DNA of 64,000 nt, taken from NCBI RefSeq assembly GCF_963855985.1, contig NC_087099.1:14848001-14912000 (forward strand), written 5' to 3'. This stretch comes from Ostrinia nubilalis (Eukaryota; Arthropoda; Insecta; Lepidoptera; Crambidae). Numbering within the stretch: position 1 is the stretch's first letter; each line of letters opens with the position of its first letter. The position numbers and the translations under genes were made by a program. This document shows, one piece after another, positions 24,856-38,000 of the stretch. Below the pieces are notes generated by a model, which was not told the origin of the DNA, did not search any database, and was given only the letters and a program-made list of their open reading frames with translations.

Positions 24856-27815
24856 CCAGATACGTAAATCGATTGATACCTTACACCAGTCTGCTTAAGT
24901 CGAAAATATTATAACCGTAGTTCTCAATCTACCCGTGGAGCTTAAGGTATGGATGTTAACCATTTAAAACGTAATTTCTTAAGTTGCAAATCTTGTATAA
25001 CTTGATTTTAAACTAGCTCAGTTTTTTATATGTTGACTTTGTATTCCTAACGTAACACTGTGATAAAAATACTGTGGATACATTTTGAAATGGACGAAAT
25101 ACAATAAGGAATTGAATGGCGTATAGTTTCAATAATTTTCTGTCTACACAGATTCGTAAAATGAAATTTAAAGTAGTTTTAGAACTGTCTAAACATTTGT
25201 TAAAAGACTATGAACATTCAAAATTGCTCAAGACAGTATTCTGGTTCCCTTTGAACAGCATTGTGTCTAAAACTGTTTTTAGAAACCAATCAAATAGCCT
25301 ATTTCTATAAAATATTAAGCTTTCACTGCCCAACAATAATAATCTTATATTTTTTTTACAAAATTACTCATGAAATATTTTCTGATTCGGCGATTTCAAA
25401 TGTACTAAACTAAACTATTGCGTCCCGTAACTTTTCGCTGTAGTATTTTATATGTGAACGGACAATAATATAAACAAACATTTTGGCGAATAAAACCACG
25501 TATTGTAAGAAAACTAAAGAAGTAGAATTGAAGACTGCGAATACCAAAAAGCAATTATCGAGATTCGCTTTTTCTAATACTTTCTAAAACTGCATTTACT
25601 TGTTTAACGGGAATATGTAAACTAAGATTTTATATGAACATAAAGTTTCTATACGTAGTACTTAATTTTCATTATTTTAAGACTAAAATTTTTTTAAATT
25701 CTTTTTTAAGATGAAGATCTTCAAATTGAAAATATGTGATTTAATTTTATAAATAACTTCATCTGCAGTTGTTTTACGCTTTCGTAGATGTATCGCTCAT
25801 TTTTTTAGCTTGTAATAATAAACTTCCAAAATAAATACATAAATAAGCATCACACGGTGTCGCTTGCATAATAAAGTATGTATTAATGATATTATATATC
25901 TCATTTAGTCATTAAGTGTCAATGGAGATTTAAATGTTATTATATGTTTTAAATTTAGTATGTTTAGGGTTAGGGCTTCCCAAAGATTCCTATCTTTGTT
26001 TCTAAATTACAGTATTTAAAATACCTTTCGAAGTGCATTTATATTTTAGTGCTGCAATCCTTTAATATTATAGTATTTTGAGAAATGTATTGTATTCGAT
26101 CTTAATCGTAAATCATTAGTATTAGAAAACATGTTATTCCATATAAGTATAACTATTATTTCTCGTAATATGCGTGCTCATTGAAAAGAGGCAAAAATAT
26201 CTAAGGCCATATAAGAAAAAACAATATTAAAGATACAAATTATATCATACAGTTCTTGAAAACCAACGGTGTATCAAAATAACAGTTACACCGTATTTGT
26301 CGCTTTTATTTCTGGGAAAATACGGGTCACATCAATGTCAACAGGTTACATCTGATTTTTGGGTAATGGTGCTGAAAGTTAAGTGCCTAAAGATTTTATA
26401 ATCTAAAATCTATGACCAATAAAATTAGGAATCGTCAGAATTCAACTTTAGCCCAAATCAATAGCTATAGCAATAGCTATGAGCATAAAAAACGTGCACA
26501 TAGTGCGTTTAGCAATATTGTTTTTTCTAATATGGCCTAGAAGTATATGCCAATGTTTTCCTAGACGACAGGCAAAACCCTTTTATGTTATAATCTATTT
26601 AGAGTCAATTACACCTTAGAACGTTTATAAAACATTGGATTTGGACAATGTCAAAACCTACAACTTGTGATGTATTTCAACGGTCTAAATATTTGATATT
26701 GTTTGATTTTGACGAAAACCTTCCTTCAGTTGTTCCTTAATCTGAGGTCTGTAAGTAGATAAAGGGTCCACTATTTTATACATATGAATATAATCACACA
26801 TTGTAAAACAATTAACTTAATAATATTATAAATGTTATGTAAGTTTGTGTGTGTAGGATTGAGTTTCATTTAATTTTTCTTATATGATGACCCACTAGCG
26901 GTTCTATATCATTTTGTCAGATTTTCACACAAAATTTGTATAATTTTAAAACTATGTATTTTTAAAACCAGTATTTGAACATGTGTGACAATAAAATTGT
27001 GTGAGCGATGTTTTAATGTCATACGCCTTATTCAGGCTCTGTATTATTATTTGACATTACCTAAGGGTTTGTAAAAGCCCTAGAATATAATAAAAGTTCT
27101 CCAGTGGACCCAAATTCAACGCAACGGACTGGTGAGAGCTTATTTATCCCAAAATGGAGATATTTTGTACGCCCTGTATATTTTCAATGGCAATATGCAT
27201 TATACGTGTAATAAATACTTCTATTGCAAAAACTAGCCTTTTATTTTCCGTTTACTCTTTATTATCTCTTGTAAGTTTTCATCAAAATCCATTATACAGG
27301 GTGTAAGGTACCTAACACCCTGTAATTTTTTGCGGGAAAGAGTAACAAATTGATCATCAGATACGGTTTCTCTGTTATAATAATGTTAGTACTGGAGATA
27401 GTGTAGAATCTATCAAGACCGCTCTTATCTCATACGAAATAAAAGCTTTCTTGCAGTGAAACACATTATTTTTAGTAATAACACAAGTAATTAATTAAAA
27501 CTTACATTTTATTCCACAAAATCAGTATAACTTGATCCACATCAAAGAATACTGAGCGAACAGTAATTAACAATTATTGCACTTTAACATCAAGAATTTG
27601 CGTTGCTCTGAATCTAATAAACGGTGATCCAGTCTGCACTTAGGGAAAACCCTAAAATGAAGTGCAAAACTAGCTATTATAACACCCTTCAGTCCTCCAG
27701 TTGTTTCCTTGTAAGATGGAGTAACTATGAGCACTCTATTTGCTATATTATGGGCCTAATCAGTCAGGGCCTGAGACATGGGAGCGGCACGAGAGGATGT
27801 TTTTGTTGGCGTCTA
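24856..27815. other. AT-rich intergenic / 3' UTR stretch
   Basis: No gene is seen. The first part is probably the SDR 3' UTR; candidate AATAAA signals occur from about 25490. A small palindrome (acagggtgt..acaccctgt) lies near 27297-27325. Short open frames here have no features. Confidence 0.5.
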
Positions 27816-27992
27816 AGAGTAGGCGCACACCGTTGATTTTTAGTTGGCCGATAGTTGTGCCCGATTTTAAATTGTATGAAGAATCGGCCAAATCGAATCG
27901 GCGTAGTGTGCGCACTCCCATACATGCCCATACTGATCAACTGCCCGACTAAACTATCGGCCGACGAAAAATCAACGGTGAGCGCCTACTCT
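27816..27992. mobile_element. 177-bp MITE
   Basis: Ends agagtaggcgcacaccgttg and agcgcctactct are inverted copies, continuing into gatttttagt..gaaaaatcaacgg. No coding capacity. Confidence 0.8.
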
Positions 27993-28857
27993 AACGTCAG
28001 CAGACTTCAGATTTGTATACTCTGTCAGCTGTCACGTCATAATAAGTCAATGCCACCAGCCGTCCCGTGTCGCTCCCATAATTCAAGCACGCAGTTAATT
28101 GATAGACCTATAGCTACCCTTATAGAATCGGAGCAACGCACTTATATACAAAGTCAGTCACAACACAGCATAGCATGCATTTAGTCGAATCCGGTCGACA
28201 AATAAAATATTAATAAATTGAAATATTATAAAGAAATCTAAACTAGTAAATAACATTAGGTGTTTTGTCTACACACGTACAGTATAAATAGCTATTTTAT
28301 TTGTCAATCGAATATAGTGCCCTTAACATTAATATAGTAAACAAATTGCCACTCAACTAGCTTTAGATAAAACAACAAATAATTGGCTAGAATATAACAT
28401 AATTAAGTACTCGCGTGAAAACTGTTACATACATCAAAAGTGATTGCGACATTATTTTAAAATAAGGCCCAAATTCAGAATAGGTTCGTCATCACCTCCT
28501 TTGAAAAAGATTGAAAATAAATTCAAAAACACTCAATGTAAAGGTGAAAATTGACATTGAATTAGCAGTCTTCAAGAATCGGCTGTATCTAGTATGATAC
28601 AAGTAGTTTCCAACAAGCTAGCTTCAATATGAGCGATATGATACCAAATATGAGATCTTTCGTTCTATTAGAACCAGCTTGTTAAAAACAAACTCGATAC
28701 AAGAGGCTATAATCTGCAAAACGATTACAATTTCAGTAGATCTATGAAATAACAATTGTTACTTATTTAAAAGAAACAGAAAACTCCGATAAGTTGAAAC
28801 CATGACGTGCAGATTAAACCCCCGCTAACCGCTAAAGCTGTGTTCACATTGTTTCAG

Positions 28858-29030
28858 CCAAATGACGTCCACTGCTGGACAAAGGCCTCCTCCAAGGTTT
28901 TCCACTATGCACGGTCCTGCGCTGCCCGCATCCAGGCTCTTCCCGCGACCTTTACCAGATCGTCGGTCCACCTAGTAGGAGGCCTGCCACGCTACGTGTT
29001 CCAGCCCGTGGTCGCCACTCGAAAACTTTT
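28858..29030 (-). repeat. RTE-like LINE 3' end fragment
   Basis: Contains gacgtccactgctggacaaa and agatcgtcggtccacct, as in the other four copies. It lies in the intergenic region. Confidence 0.65.
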
Positions 29031-29564
29031 CTGCCCCAACGGCCATCGTCTCTACGAGCTAGTTCGTTCACATTGTAGTCCGCTAGAAATTTTGAACGTG
29101 TTGAAATGTGAACACACCTTATCACCGCTCTAAGATTTTGTCTTACATTATGTAACAATATCGAATTTAATTTACAATGGCAGCTAGCACAGCTATTGAG
29201 AAGCTTACCTATTCAACACATTGATGTATACATTTTGTTACGCGCATAAAGTAAATGAAGTCGAATCACGAAACGTAGGTTCGGATCTCACCCGAGGCAG
29301 TCGGTTAAAACGCACTTGGCCAATTGTGCGGGCGACGGCACATCAAATAGCCACTGGCACATTACGTAGCTACATCGAAAATGTGTCGTATGTCCTTTCA
29401 AATATCATACGTACTAGATAGGCTGTTCTGAACCAACATAATTAACAAAATTTATACTTATCACCAACTCATTGAAGAACAGATTTTGTTAATAACCGGC
29501 GCACGCGCACACAAGAAATAAAGCTCTTTATTCTATTATTGTAGTTGTACGACGCTGAAGTGTC

Positions 29565-29645
29565 TCAGATATGACATTGACAAGAGGGCGCTACCATCGG
29601 TACTATTATTAGTCCGATTTTTGCCACGTTGGACAACACTGAAGT
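29565..29645. repeat. dispersed repeat (cgatttttgccatgttgga family)
   Basis: The motifs gacattgaca, ggcgctaccatcg and tccgatttttgccacgttgg are shared with 49701-49847, 53895-54050 and partly 54057-54108. Complete boundaries are not determined. Confidence 0.55.
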
Positions 29646-29663
29646 GATGACCTCGAGAGTTAC

Positions 29664-29862
29664 CTTTGCCATGTCTCTCATGACCATGATTTCCCCCTCT
29701 ATCTTCAGAGTTTGATGGATATAAGCGGTTTTTGTCTTTTTCTGGCACGTTCTTAGGTAGTTTATCTTCCAGAAAGTCAAACAATGACACTTTGCCAGAC
29801 GGTTTCACTGGAATTCCTTCATCATCATTCGGATGCTTTACAGGTTTGGCGCTACTATCATA
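29664..29862 (-). CDS. candidate coding exon (KVSLFDFLEDKLP)
   Basis: On the minus strand an open 199-nt block runs from an acceptor (aataacccag) to a donor (aaag|gtaact). It encodes 66 residues with a LFDFLEDKLP motif followed by basic and Gly/His-rich text. The motif reminds me of Tudor-domain protein TDRD3, but I am unsure. Its start phase (0) fits the end phase of the last BTB-gene exon at 32036-32114, so it could be the next exon of that gene, or an exon of another gene. A hAT-like element sits directly upstream of the acceptor. Alternatively it is a relic exon. Confidence 0.4.
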
Positions 29863-29874
29863 CTGGGTTATTAA

Positions 29875-31490
29875 TAGAGATGAAACGGATATCCGGCAAC
29901 TATCCGGTAGGCCGGATATCCGGCCTAAATTTACTATCCGGCCGGATACCGGATAGTAACTCACTATCCGGCCGGATACCGGATATTAAAAAACGACGAC
30001 AATTTCCTATTAATAAAATGAAAAACATTAATCTTTGAGGTAAATATCAATAAAATGGCTTATAATAATGACGGCTTAAGTCCAAAAACTTACAAAAAAG
30101 CCATTCTTCAAAAAGCCTTTCAAAAACTAATTTCTTTTTCTGGGCTATTCACTCTAATGACGAATACATAAATACAGGGTGGCCCAGAAGAAAATTCACT
30201 TTTGAAAATTGAAGGAAATTTAATGCAATTTATTTTTAAATTTACCTTTATTAAACTACATCGCCCAGGAGATTTCCTTGACGCTTACAACATTCGATCA
30301 ACATACATCAAAATCTTGAAATGCGTTCGTTAGAATTACCTCGAAACGTATTTTCAATTTTTTGCCGAATGCTCAGCTTCAGTTGCTGCATGTTTGTTGG
30401 ATTATAAAAGTATACTCTATTCTTAATGTAACACCACAAAAAAGAATTTTCTGGAGTGAGATCAGGGCTTCCTGGTGGCCAGGAGATGTCACCCCTGCCT
30501 GAAATTATTTTTTTGTGGGAACATGTCTCTTACCATCTAAATGCTCTCATTTGAAGTGTGACACGTAGCCCCATCTTGGTGAAACCAAGTTCTCCGGTCA
30601 TAGCCTTGCGAATCTTGCAGCTTTAAAAATCAAAAAGCTTTTCAGCCTACCAGTATAGCATTCTCAAAAATTAATCATGCTTTCAATGCAACAAACCAAT
30701 TAAGCAGGGATGAAATCTCACTGCCTCTAAGAAGCGCTAATCTCATTCCAGCAGACTTCTTTTTGCGGGGTTACCTTATGAGCAGAGTATACTCTAATAA
30801 TCCAAAAACTCTGCAGCATTCATCCATCCTGAATCCATTTCGAGGTAACTCTAACGAAAGTTTTCCAAAATTTTGATGTATGTTGACCGAATGTTGTAAA
30901 CGTCAAGGGAATCACATGCACGATAAAATTTATAAAAGGAAGTAAATTTTAAAATAAATTGCACTAAATTTCCTTTAAATTGCAATAGTTAAAGTTCTAC
31001 AAAAATGTACAGTTTTCGTTTCATTAAATTTTCAAAAGTTAATTTTCTTCTGGGCCACCCTGTAGTAAATAATATCTGTTAATGTCGAAATATTGCCAAA
31101 TAAAAAAGGCGATCTTTTTTCACTGATGGTTTGATGACATGATGCATGCAGTTCAGTCAGATTACGCAGCAAGTAAACTAATTTAATTTTCGCTATTCAA
31201 TCACACACGATAGCAACCGAAATCGCTCGAATTGATCTGCCCCCTAGACAAGTGACAAAATCTGACATTCTATTCGGACAGATTCGATTTTCGAAAAGTG
31301 TGACTAGTCTAGTCTACTAATAGACCCACTGATCGCGTTCGAAGCACCTGTGCGGCGCTAAACTCGTCACGACATGAAACGAGACAATGGGCCAACTATC
31401 CGGCCGCCGGATATCCGGCTATCCGGCCTAGCAGCTGGCCGGATATCCGGTATCCGGTATCCGGCCAAACAACTATCCGTTTCATCTCTA
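29875..31490. mobile_element. hAT-like element with ATCCGG-rich ends
   Basis: Terminal repeats tagagatgaaacggatat and its complement are flanked by a perfect 8-bp duplication gttattaa (29867-29874 and 31491-31498). Both ends are packed with overlapping atccgg/ccggat motifs (29889-29990 and 31396-31478). No transposase of its own is seen. A mariner-like element is nested inside. Confidence 0.85.
30175..31062 (-). mobile_element. mariner/IS630-like element, decayed
   Basis: The ends cagggtggcccagaagaaaa and its complement are flanked by TA (30173-30174, 31063-31064). On the minus strand a degraded transposase C terminus is readable around 30320-30480 (SWPPGSPDLTP, NSFLWCYIKNRVY), the conserved stretch preceding the last catalytic Asp/Glu region of this superfamily. 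The rest is deleted or scrambled. A second copy with the same end starts at 43944. Confidence 0.8.
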
Positions 31491-32035
31491 GTTATTAATT
31501 CCAATTTTTGCAACTTGACGTTTCAGCATCGTTTGACTATAGCTGGTTATTTCTTTATCGGAACAGCTTGTCTAGTAGTACAGTACAGTAAGCGTTCGCA
31601 CTTGACCGCTGCATTGGTTAACGTCTCACACCGAGCACTGAGCGTCCGCGTGACGTCACGGCGGGTCGTGGGCGTCACGCCGCGTCGCCCACGTGACAGT
31701 AGTCCGTTAGCGGGACGATTACTACTTGTATCTGTAGAAAAAATGATTATAGTTATGAAATAGACCTAATAGTAGTGACACAGGTTGGTTTATTCCCCTG
31801 AACTCAAGGAATAGAGGTTTTTTTCGTGTCACATAGATAATCTCCAAATGGAGAAATACATTCAATTCATAATAATTTGTGTTTCAAAATTTTAAACATC
31901 AACTGGCATGATTTGTGGGGCACGATGATATTGTATGTCAGCCCTAAGCATACGACTTTGTATGCTCATTAACGGGTTTATTCATTTATGAGTCGATTTA
32001 AAGATTTATAAACGTAATTATTTCTTAAAACTTAC

Positions 32036-35000
32036 CCGTAATTGATCCCTGTTGGGTCCCAATAGATGCCTCGGTTCTGGATCGTCGCTAGTGTCTGTAC
32101 ATTTTGGACACCGACTGAAATAGTAAGCGAAATTACATGAGTAAGTTTCTCACATTATTGTTTACTAGCTTTCCGCCCGCGTGGAATTTTGTCTGTAACA
32201 GAAAAACTTTATCGCGCGCGTCCCTGTTTCAAAAACCGGGATAAAAACTATCCTATGTCCTTTCCCGGGACTCAAACTAACTCTATGCCAAAGTTCATCA
32301 AAATCGCTTCAGTGGTTTAGGCGTGAAAACAAGACAGACAGACAGTTGCTTTCGCATTTATAATATTAGTATAGATTTTATAAAATATTATGTAAGAAAT
32401 ACTGTCGAACCGACACTGCCAGCCCCTACATTTAACACAGCGCCGTTTAGTCTCAAATTAAACAAGCTTGTACTATGGGGGTCAAACAACAGACATAATC
32501 ATAATAGAATACTTTATTGTAATGTGACTCACGTGGGTCCCTTGTGGGTGACGGGCGGCTCTATGGTGGTGGTGGCCTCGCTGGCGGACGGCGTGTAAAG
32601 TGGAGTGTTTAACTCGTCAAAGTCCAACGCTCCGTCAATGTTGAGCACTCTGCGAAACAGTCATGTGATAACGAAATTTTTTTTCAGTAGGTTTAATGAA
32701 AAATTTTAATGAGGCATTAAAAATATTGAACTTTGGTAGACCTGCGTAGCCCCATTATCAATGAGGCTTCTTCATTAATACTTCTTGTGACCATCTTCTG
32801 AACGTAATCTCTTAAATATTATCCGTCTCAAAAATCAAAACTAAAAATCGTTTACTTGCAAGTAGACTCCCAAAGAGCACTTTTACATGTCCCAATTGAC
32901 ATTGTAGATAACTAAACTCACCTGTTTTGCGATGAGAATCGATGCACCCTCTCTACGACAGAAGAGACGTGTTCTACACCTTTCTGCACTCCCCATACTA
33001 AGATTCCAATCTGAAAAAGTTCCCAAAAGTAGCTTGAAAATTTTGCAGTACAATTTCTCTTCTTTTAAAAAAGTCATAACTCGAAAACAGTCAAAAATGG
33101 CGGAACACACATGGAGATAATTCGAGGAGCCTTTGTGATACCTCTGGGCTTCGGTTTGATATTATTTTTAGTACACCCTGTAAATAAATACAGTGTAACA
33201 TTCTGGGACGTACCGGAAAACGCAGCGTGGGACATCCACCCACAAGGTGGACCGCCGACCTGATAAAGGTAGCAATCATCATCATAGCATCGAGTACCTG
33301 ATGCAGGTCGCTACGAATCGTGCGATGTGGAAGTCATTGAGGGAGGACTATGTTCAGCAGTGAACGTCCTATGGCTGAAATGACGATGATGATGATTCTG
33401 GGCACTGTACCTTGACCCTGACGTCGGGCTCGGGCCCGGCCCAGTCGTCGGGCGCGCGCTCGGGACAGTTCTGGCACGTGATCGCGATGCGCACCGTCCG
33501 CAGTACCACCTCTGGCACCTGCAGTGAATTAACCATTCAGTACACATGACATCATCGGGTCAGTAAGTGTCAGGAGCGGATCCACTTGCGAACAATGGGC
33601 ATGCATCTCATGGTATTGAGATCGGCAGGATGGTAAGATTAAATAAAAATAAATAAATTATTTTCAGTTAGCTGTAATGTGAGCACCACTTTTTTGGACG
33701 CCCCTTTCAGGACACAACTACAGGGACTAATGAAATCTAATACCAAGTATAGATTACTTTTGTTAGGTGACTACTGAAACTACAGTTTGTTAGCTAAAAT
33801 CCTATCCTATTTTAGCTCTAGCGCAAACGAAATATGGTGCCAGTATCGTATCACCACTGGCACATGACGAAACAGTGGCGGCGCCCAAAAATCGCCCCGG
33901 GTGCCAACCCATGCTACGCCACCGCTGTAACGAAATCATGTTGCAGAATGTATTATCTATACTAATAATATAATAACTCTGTCTGTCAGTCTGTCTCTCT
34001 TTCACGCCTAAACCACTGAACCGATTTTGATGAAATTTGGCAAGGACATAGTTTGAGTTCCGAGAAAGGACATAGGATAGTTTTTATCCCGGTTTTCGAA
34101 ACAGGGACGCGCGCGATAAAGTTTTTCTGTGACAGACAAAATACCACGCGGGCGAAGCCGCGGGCGGAAAGCTAGTAAGTTTATAATATGTATAAGCGTC
34201 CTGGAAAGGGCCCAGGTTCTGAATAAATTTGAATGATGGAATGTTAGTATAAGTGGACTCACGTCGAAGGTTCCGGCCCAGACGATGAGCAGGCTCTTGC
34301 GGAACCACACGCCCTTAGGGTACAGGTCCACCGACCACTCCGCCGGCCGCTCCGAGCACACCTCCGCCATCGACGACCTGCGGCGGCGAACGGGTTAACA
34401 AATGTATTGAGGCCGACTCGTGATCCGTGGATCGCGGGTTCTCGTAACACAAGCACATTTTGCTTACCATAACAGGACTATTCCTACCTCTCGTTCCCAC
34501 CACTGCAACTCCTGTGTAGCCAGGATCTACAGCTTGACCGCCACAAAAACCCAACCAATGAAGGTCAAGTTTGTCCCGGGGGAAAGTTAAACTGTCATTG
34601 GACCCGCAACGAAATTAATCAGAAGAACATAGGAGGAGTTCGAAATTAAGGTTCGACTTCCCTCCATTGCAAAGTGGATGACAGGTGACAAACAAAGGTT
34701 TAAAACCTTTAAGAAAAGATTATGCACCACTGACAATAAATATCAATTAATTGCTTACCATAAAAGGTTAACGGGATTATTAGTAATTTTTATTTACCAA
34801 TTGCTAATACTCTATGTACCTATGAAAAAATGGTAAGCCCCGGGTAGACCCCACTTTGTATTAGGTCGCACGTCACCTAAAAAGATACGCAATAATGAAA
34901 TCGATTTTTGCCCGCAATTTGGATCACCTGAAGTTCAAAAATTTGATCCCACATTTTTTTTTATGTATAACGACAAGTATTTTCATTCATCAAAGCGTCT

Positions 35001-38000
35001 TCTTTAGAATTAATGTGACAGATGTCAAACAAAAGAACTATTCCCACTTGCTGTATTCACATAACTACGTCCCTACGCTAAAACTAGCGCGGGTGCACGG
35101 ATCAGGTGCAGAAATTCACACCCATGGCGTGCAACCACCTTACGCTGCGTATGTGGAAACACGTCACACACATGCGTTGCTTGTACAGTCGCGGAATGAA
35201 AAGGTTCATCAGTTTTCAAATTGATTCCTTCAACGAATCGCGAGCACATATTACCTTTTAAAACTATGTTACAGAATAATCTCGAGTTAGAGAAAATAAT
35301 CTTTAGCTGTTCGTCAGTAAAGTTCAAAATTATTCAGATCAAAGTTGTTTGACGATTTATCTTGTCAAGAAGATTATTATGATTGATAAACTAAAACCTT
35401 CTTGTTGGTTCAACCTGCCATTATTATTTCTATTAAAAAAAACTACATTTTGTAACATTGCACTGATGGGATAGATAAATAAACAAGCAAAACCTTATTC
35501 GTTAGCAAACGTCATATTTATTTAAATGTTAGCAGCACTGGTTCTTGCACGGTTAAGTTGGCAGGTTTGACTCTTACAGTATCTAGTGCAAGCGAAAACC
35601 GACACTAAGGTGACGAACCTTTTCATTCCGCGACTGTACATACTACATTATTTTTCGCGTTCGCACGGCGTGCGGGCCGCCTGCGCGAATTTTAGTGGAG
35701 GCTCTTAAGTATAACCCTACCTGGTGCTGAAGATGAAGGTCCTCGTGTGGTAGCAGGCCAGCGAGTGGAAGTTGTCAACCCCAAGCACGGAGCCCCACGT
35801 GTCCTCGGTGTAGAGGCGCGGTGTGAACAGCATGCGGCCCGCTTCCGATTGCTGCACTTCTGCCACGCGCTCGTATTGACCTGAGTGGAAGGAATTTGAA
35901 AATCGCAGTTGCACAGCTATAACGGCGTATGGTGACTATCTGACATCACTAATATTTAGGGTCTCCGCGAAAACTCGCGCGGGCCCGTATCGAATAATAG
36001 TAGGAGCAGTAGATACGTATTTCAGAACGTGCGGCAAGGGGTGGAACTTCGGTGGAAGTACGCTGCTAGCGTGCATTTCAATGTAAAATGCGCCCGCACA
36101 AGTTTTAGCATAATATGCCCTTATTACTTTTGATATATCTACATGAAGTACGCGAATACATTGTCATCTCAAAATAACAATTTAATTAAATCAACGGATG
36201 ATGTCGGAAATATAAATACGGCAGCCATGTCATATCTTTTCCCAGTGCCCCACGAAGACATACTTGGTGGTTTTACAATGGTACACAAATACAGTAATTC
36301 ACTGATAGTTCATGGCAATCATACAAGGAAATAGTGCGTACTTGAGTATCTTACTGCAATATTACAGGTTTACGGCGCGTATTTAACTAGTAGCTCATGG
36401 GTATTATACAGGGTGTTGATGCATACCTGACTGGTAGCTCATGGCTATTATACAGGGTGTTGATGAATACCCGACTGGAAGCTCCTAGCTATTATACAGG
36501 GCGATGACGCGTACCTGACTGGTAGCTCACGTCTGTACAGAGTGTTATTGCGTACCTGACTAGTAGCTCACGATTGTTATACAGGGTGTTGACGCATACC
36601 TGACTGGTAGCTCATAGCGATGGCCATGCGCTCCATGAAGAACTCCTTATGCTCCTGCGTCAGCGGGCACAGCAGCAGCTTGGCCAGCTGGTTCGGGCAC
36701 ATCATCGGGAACCTGCGCACACGTGAATGTCAACCTTAACGCTATTGTAATAGGCGCTATATTGCACTCCTGCGAAAAAGTCTAAAGTCATCTCACAGAA
36801 GAAAGCAGCGGAGCCTGCGGAGCGCAAACGGAAAAATGATTGTCTCGGTTCAGTGTTCCGCAAGGGAAGGAGAAAGCGGTCGTACAAATGTTCTTTTCTT
36901 TTCTTAGATGGTGGACAGCAGGCTGGGGGTGCGGGGGCACTCTTACCACATCCATTGGGTGGCTATGGTTATGGGAATGGTAAGGGTGGACCGTTGCCGG
37001 CGATATCATGGAATTCCAAGGTTTCGGTCAGATAATTGTGATACCGCCACTCGGGCAATGATTGTTTTAGTGGAGTATATCCACCTCCTTCTTATATCCG
37101 AGTATATCCCTTTTTTTTAGGACGGAACAGCACCTTTTTAGAGCACCAGGACACTCGTCACTCACACGCCAGCCTGGCTCTTGGTAGTGGTGACGGATTT
37201 CTATTCATGAAAGGTGCTATATTGCAGTGATACGTAGTCGGGTTACAACTTTGTATCTAGTATTAATAGAATAAAAGTTCTAATTCTATCCACTGACCTG
37301 ACGTGCGAGAAGACAGCAGCGACCAGCGAGTCCCAGTGCAGTTTGGCTTCCGCTTCACCAAGCCCCTGCGCGTCCAGTCGCGTGCGCTGCTTGCTTAGCC
37401 ACCGCACCACGAAACTGTAGACAATAACAACCACAATCATCACCAACATATAACTAGAATTCACTGATCTAGGCTAGATTCAAGAAGTGGACCGCGAGAC
37501 AAATATTTTGAATTGAAGGCCTATGCCCCAGACAAATAGAGCTTGAACTCCCCAGTATATGTTTAAAGTAAATCAAGAAAGAATGGACTTTGTGACTTGG
37601 CCTAAACAGTGTCAAGCAGTTTAGAGACGTATGCCCCAGACCAGCTTATTGATAGACTTAAATTAAAAAGTGGTCCGCAAGTCAAAGGATTTTGTAACCT
37701 ATGTCCTCGACAGAATCAAGCAGTTTGGAGCCCTGTACCCCAGACAATAAAGTCCACAACTCACTGGTAGAGGCTCATCTCGTTGTGCAGCACTAGGTCG
37801 CTCTGCTGCAGCAGACTTTGTAACCTATTGACCTAAGAGTCTGCTTGAGTCTTCAAGCAGTTTGGAGCCCTATGTCCTAGCCAATAGAGACTACAACTCA
37901 TTGGTAGAGGCTTATCTCAAAAAGTGATGCGCAAGTCAAAGGATCTTACGCCCTATTGACCTAGAATGAGTCAATCAATTTAGAGACTTCATCATCATCA

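Noticed and set aside
28807..29133. A 108-codon frame
   Set aside because: It runs antisense through an RTE-like LINE end found five times in the window.
33411..33518. Direct splice of this BTB-gene exon to 32649
   Set aside because: The phases clash and give a stop; the intermediate exon 32922-33010 (VWGVQKGVEHVSS) restores the frame.
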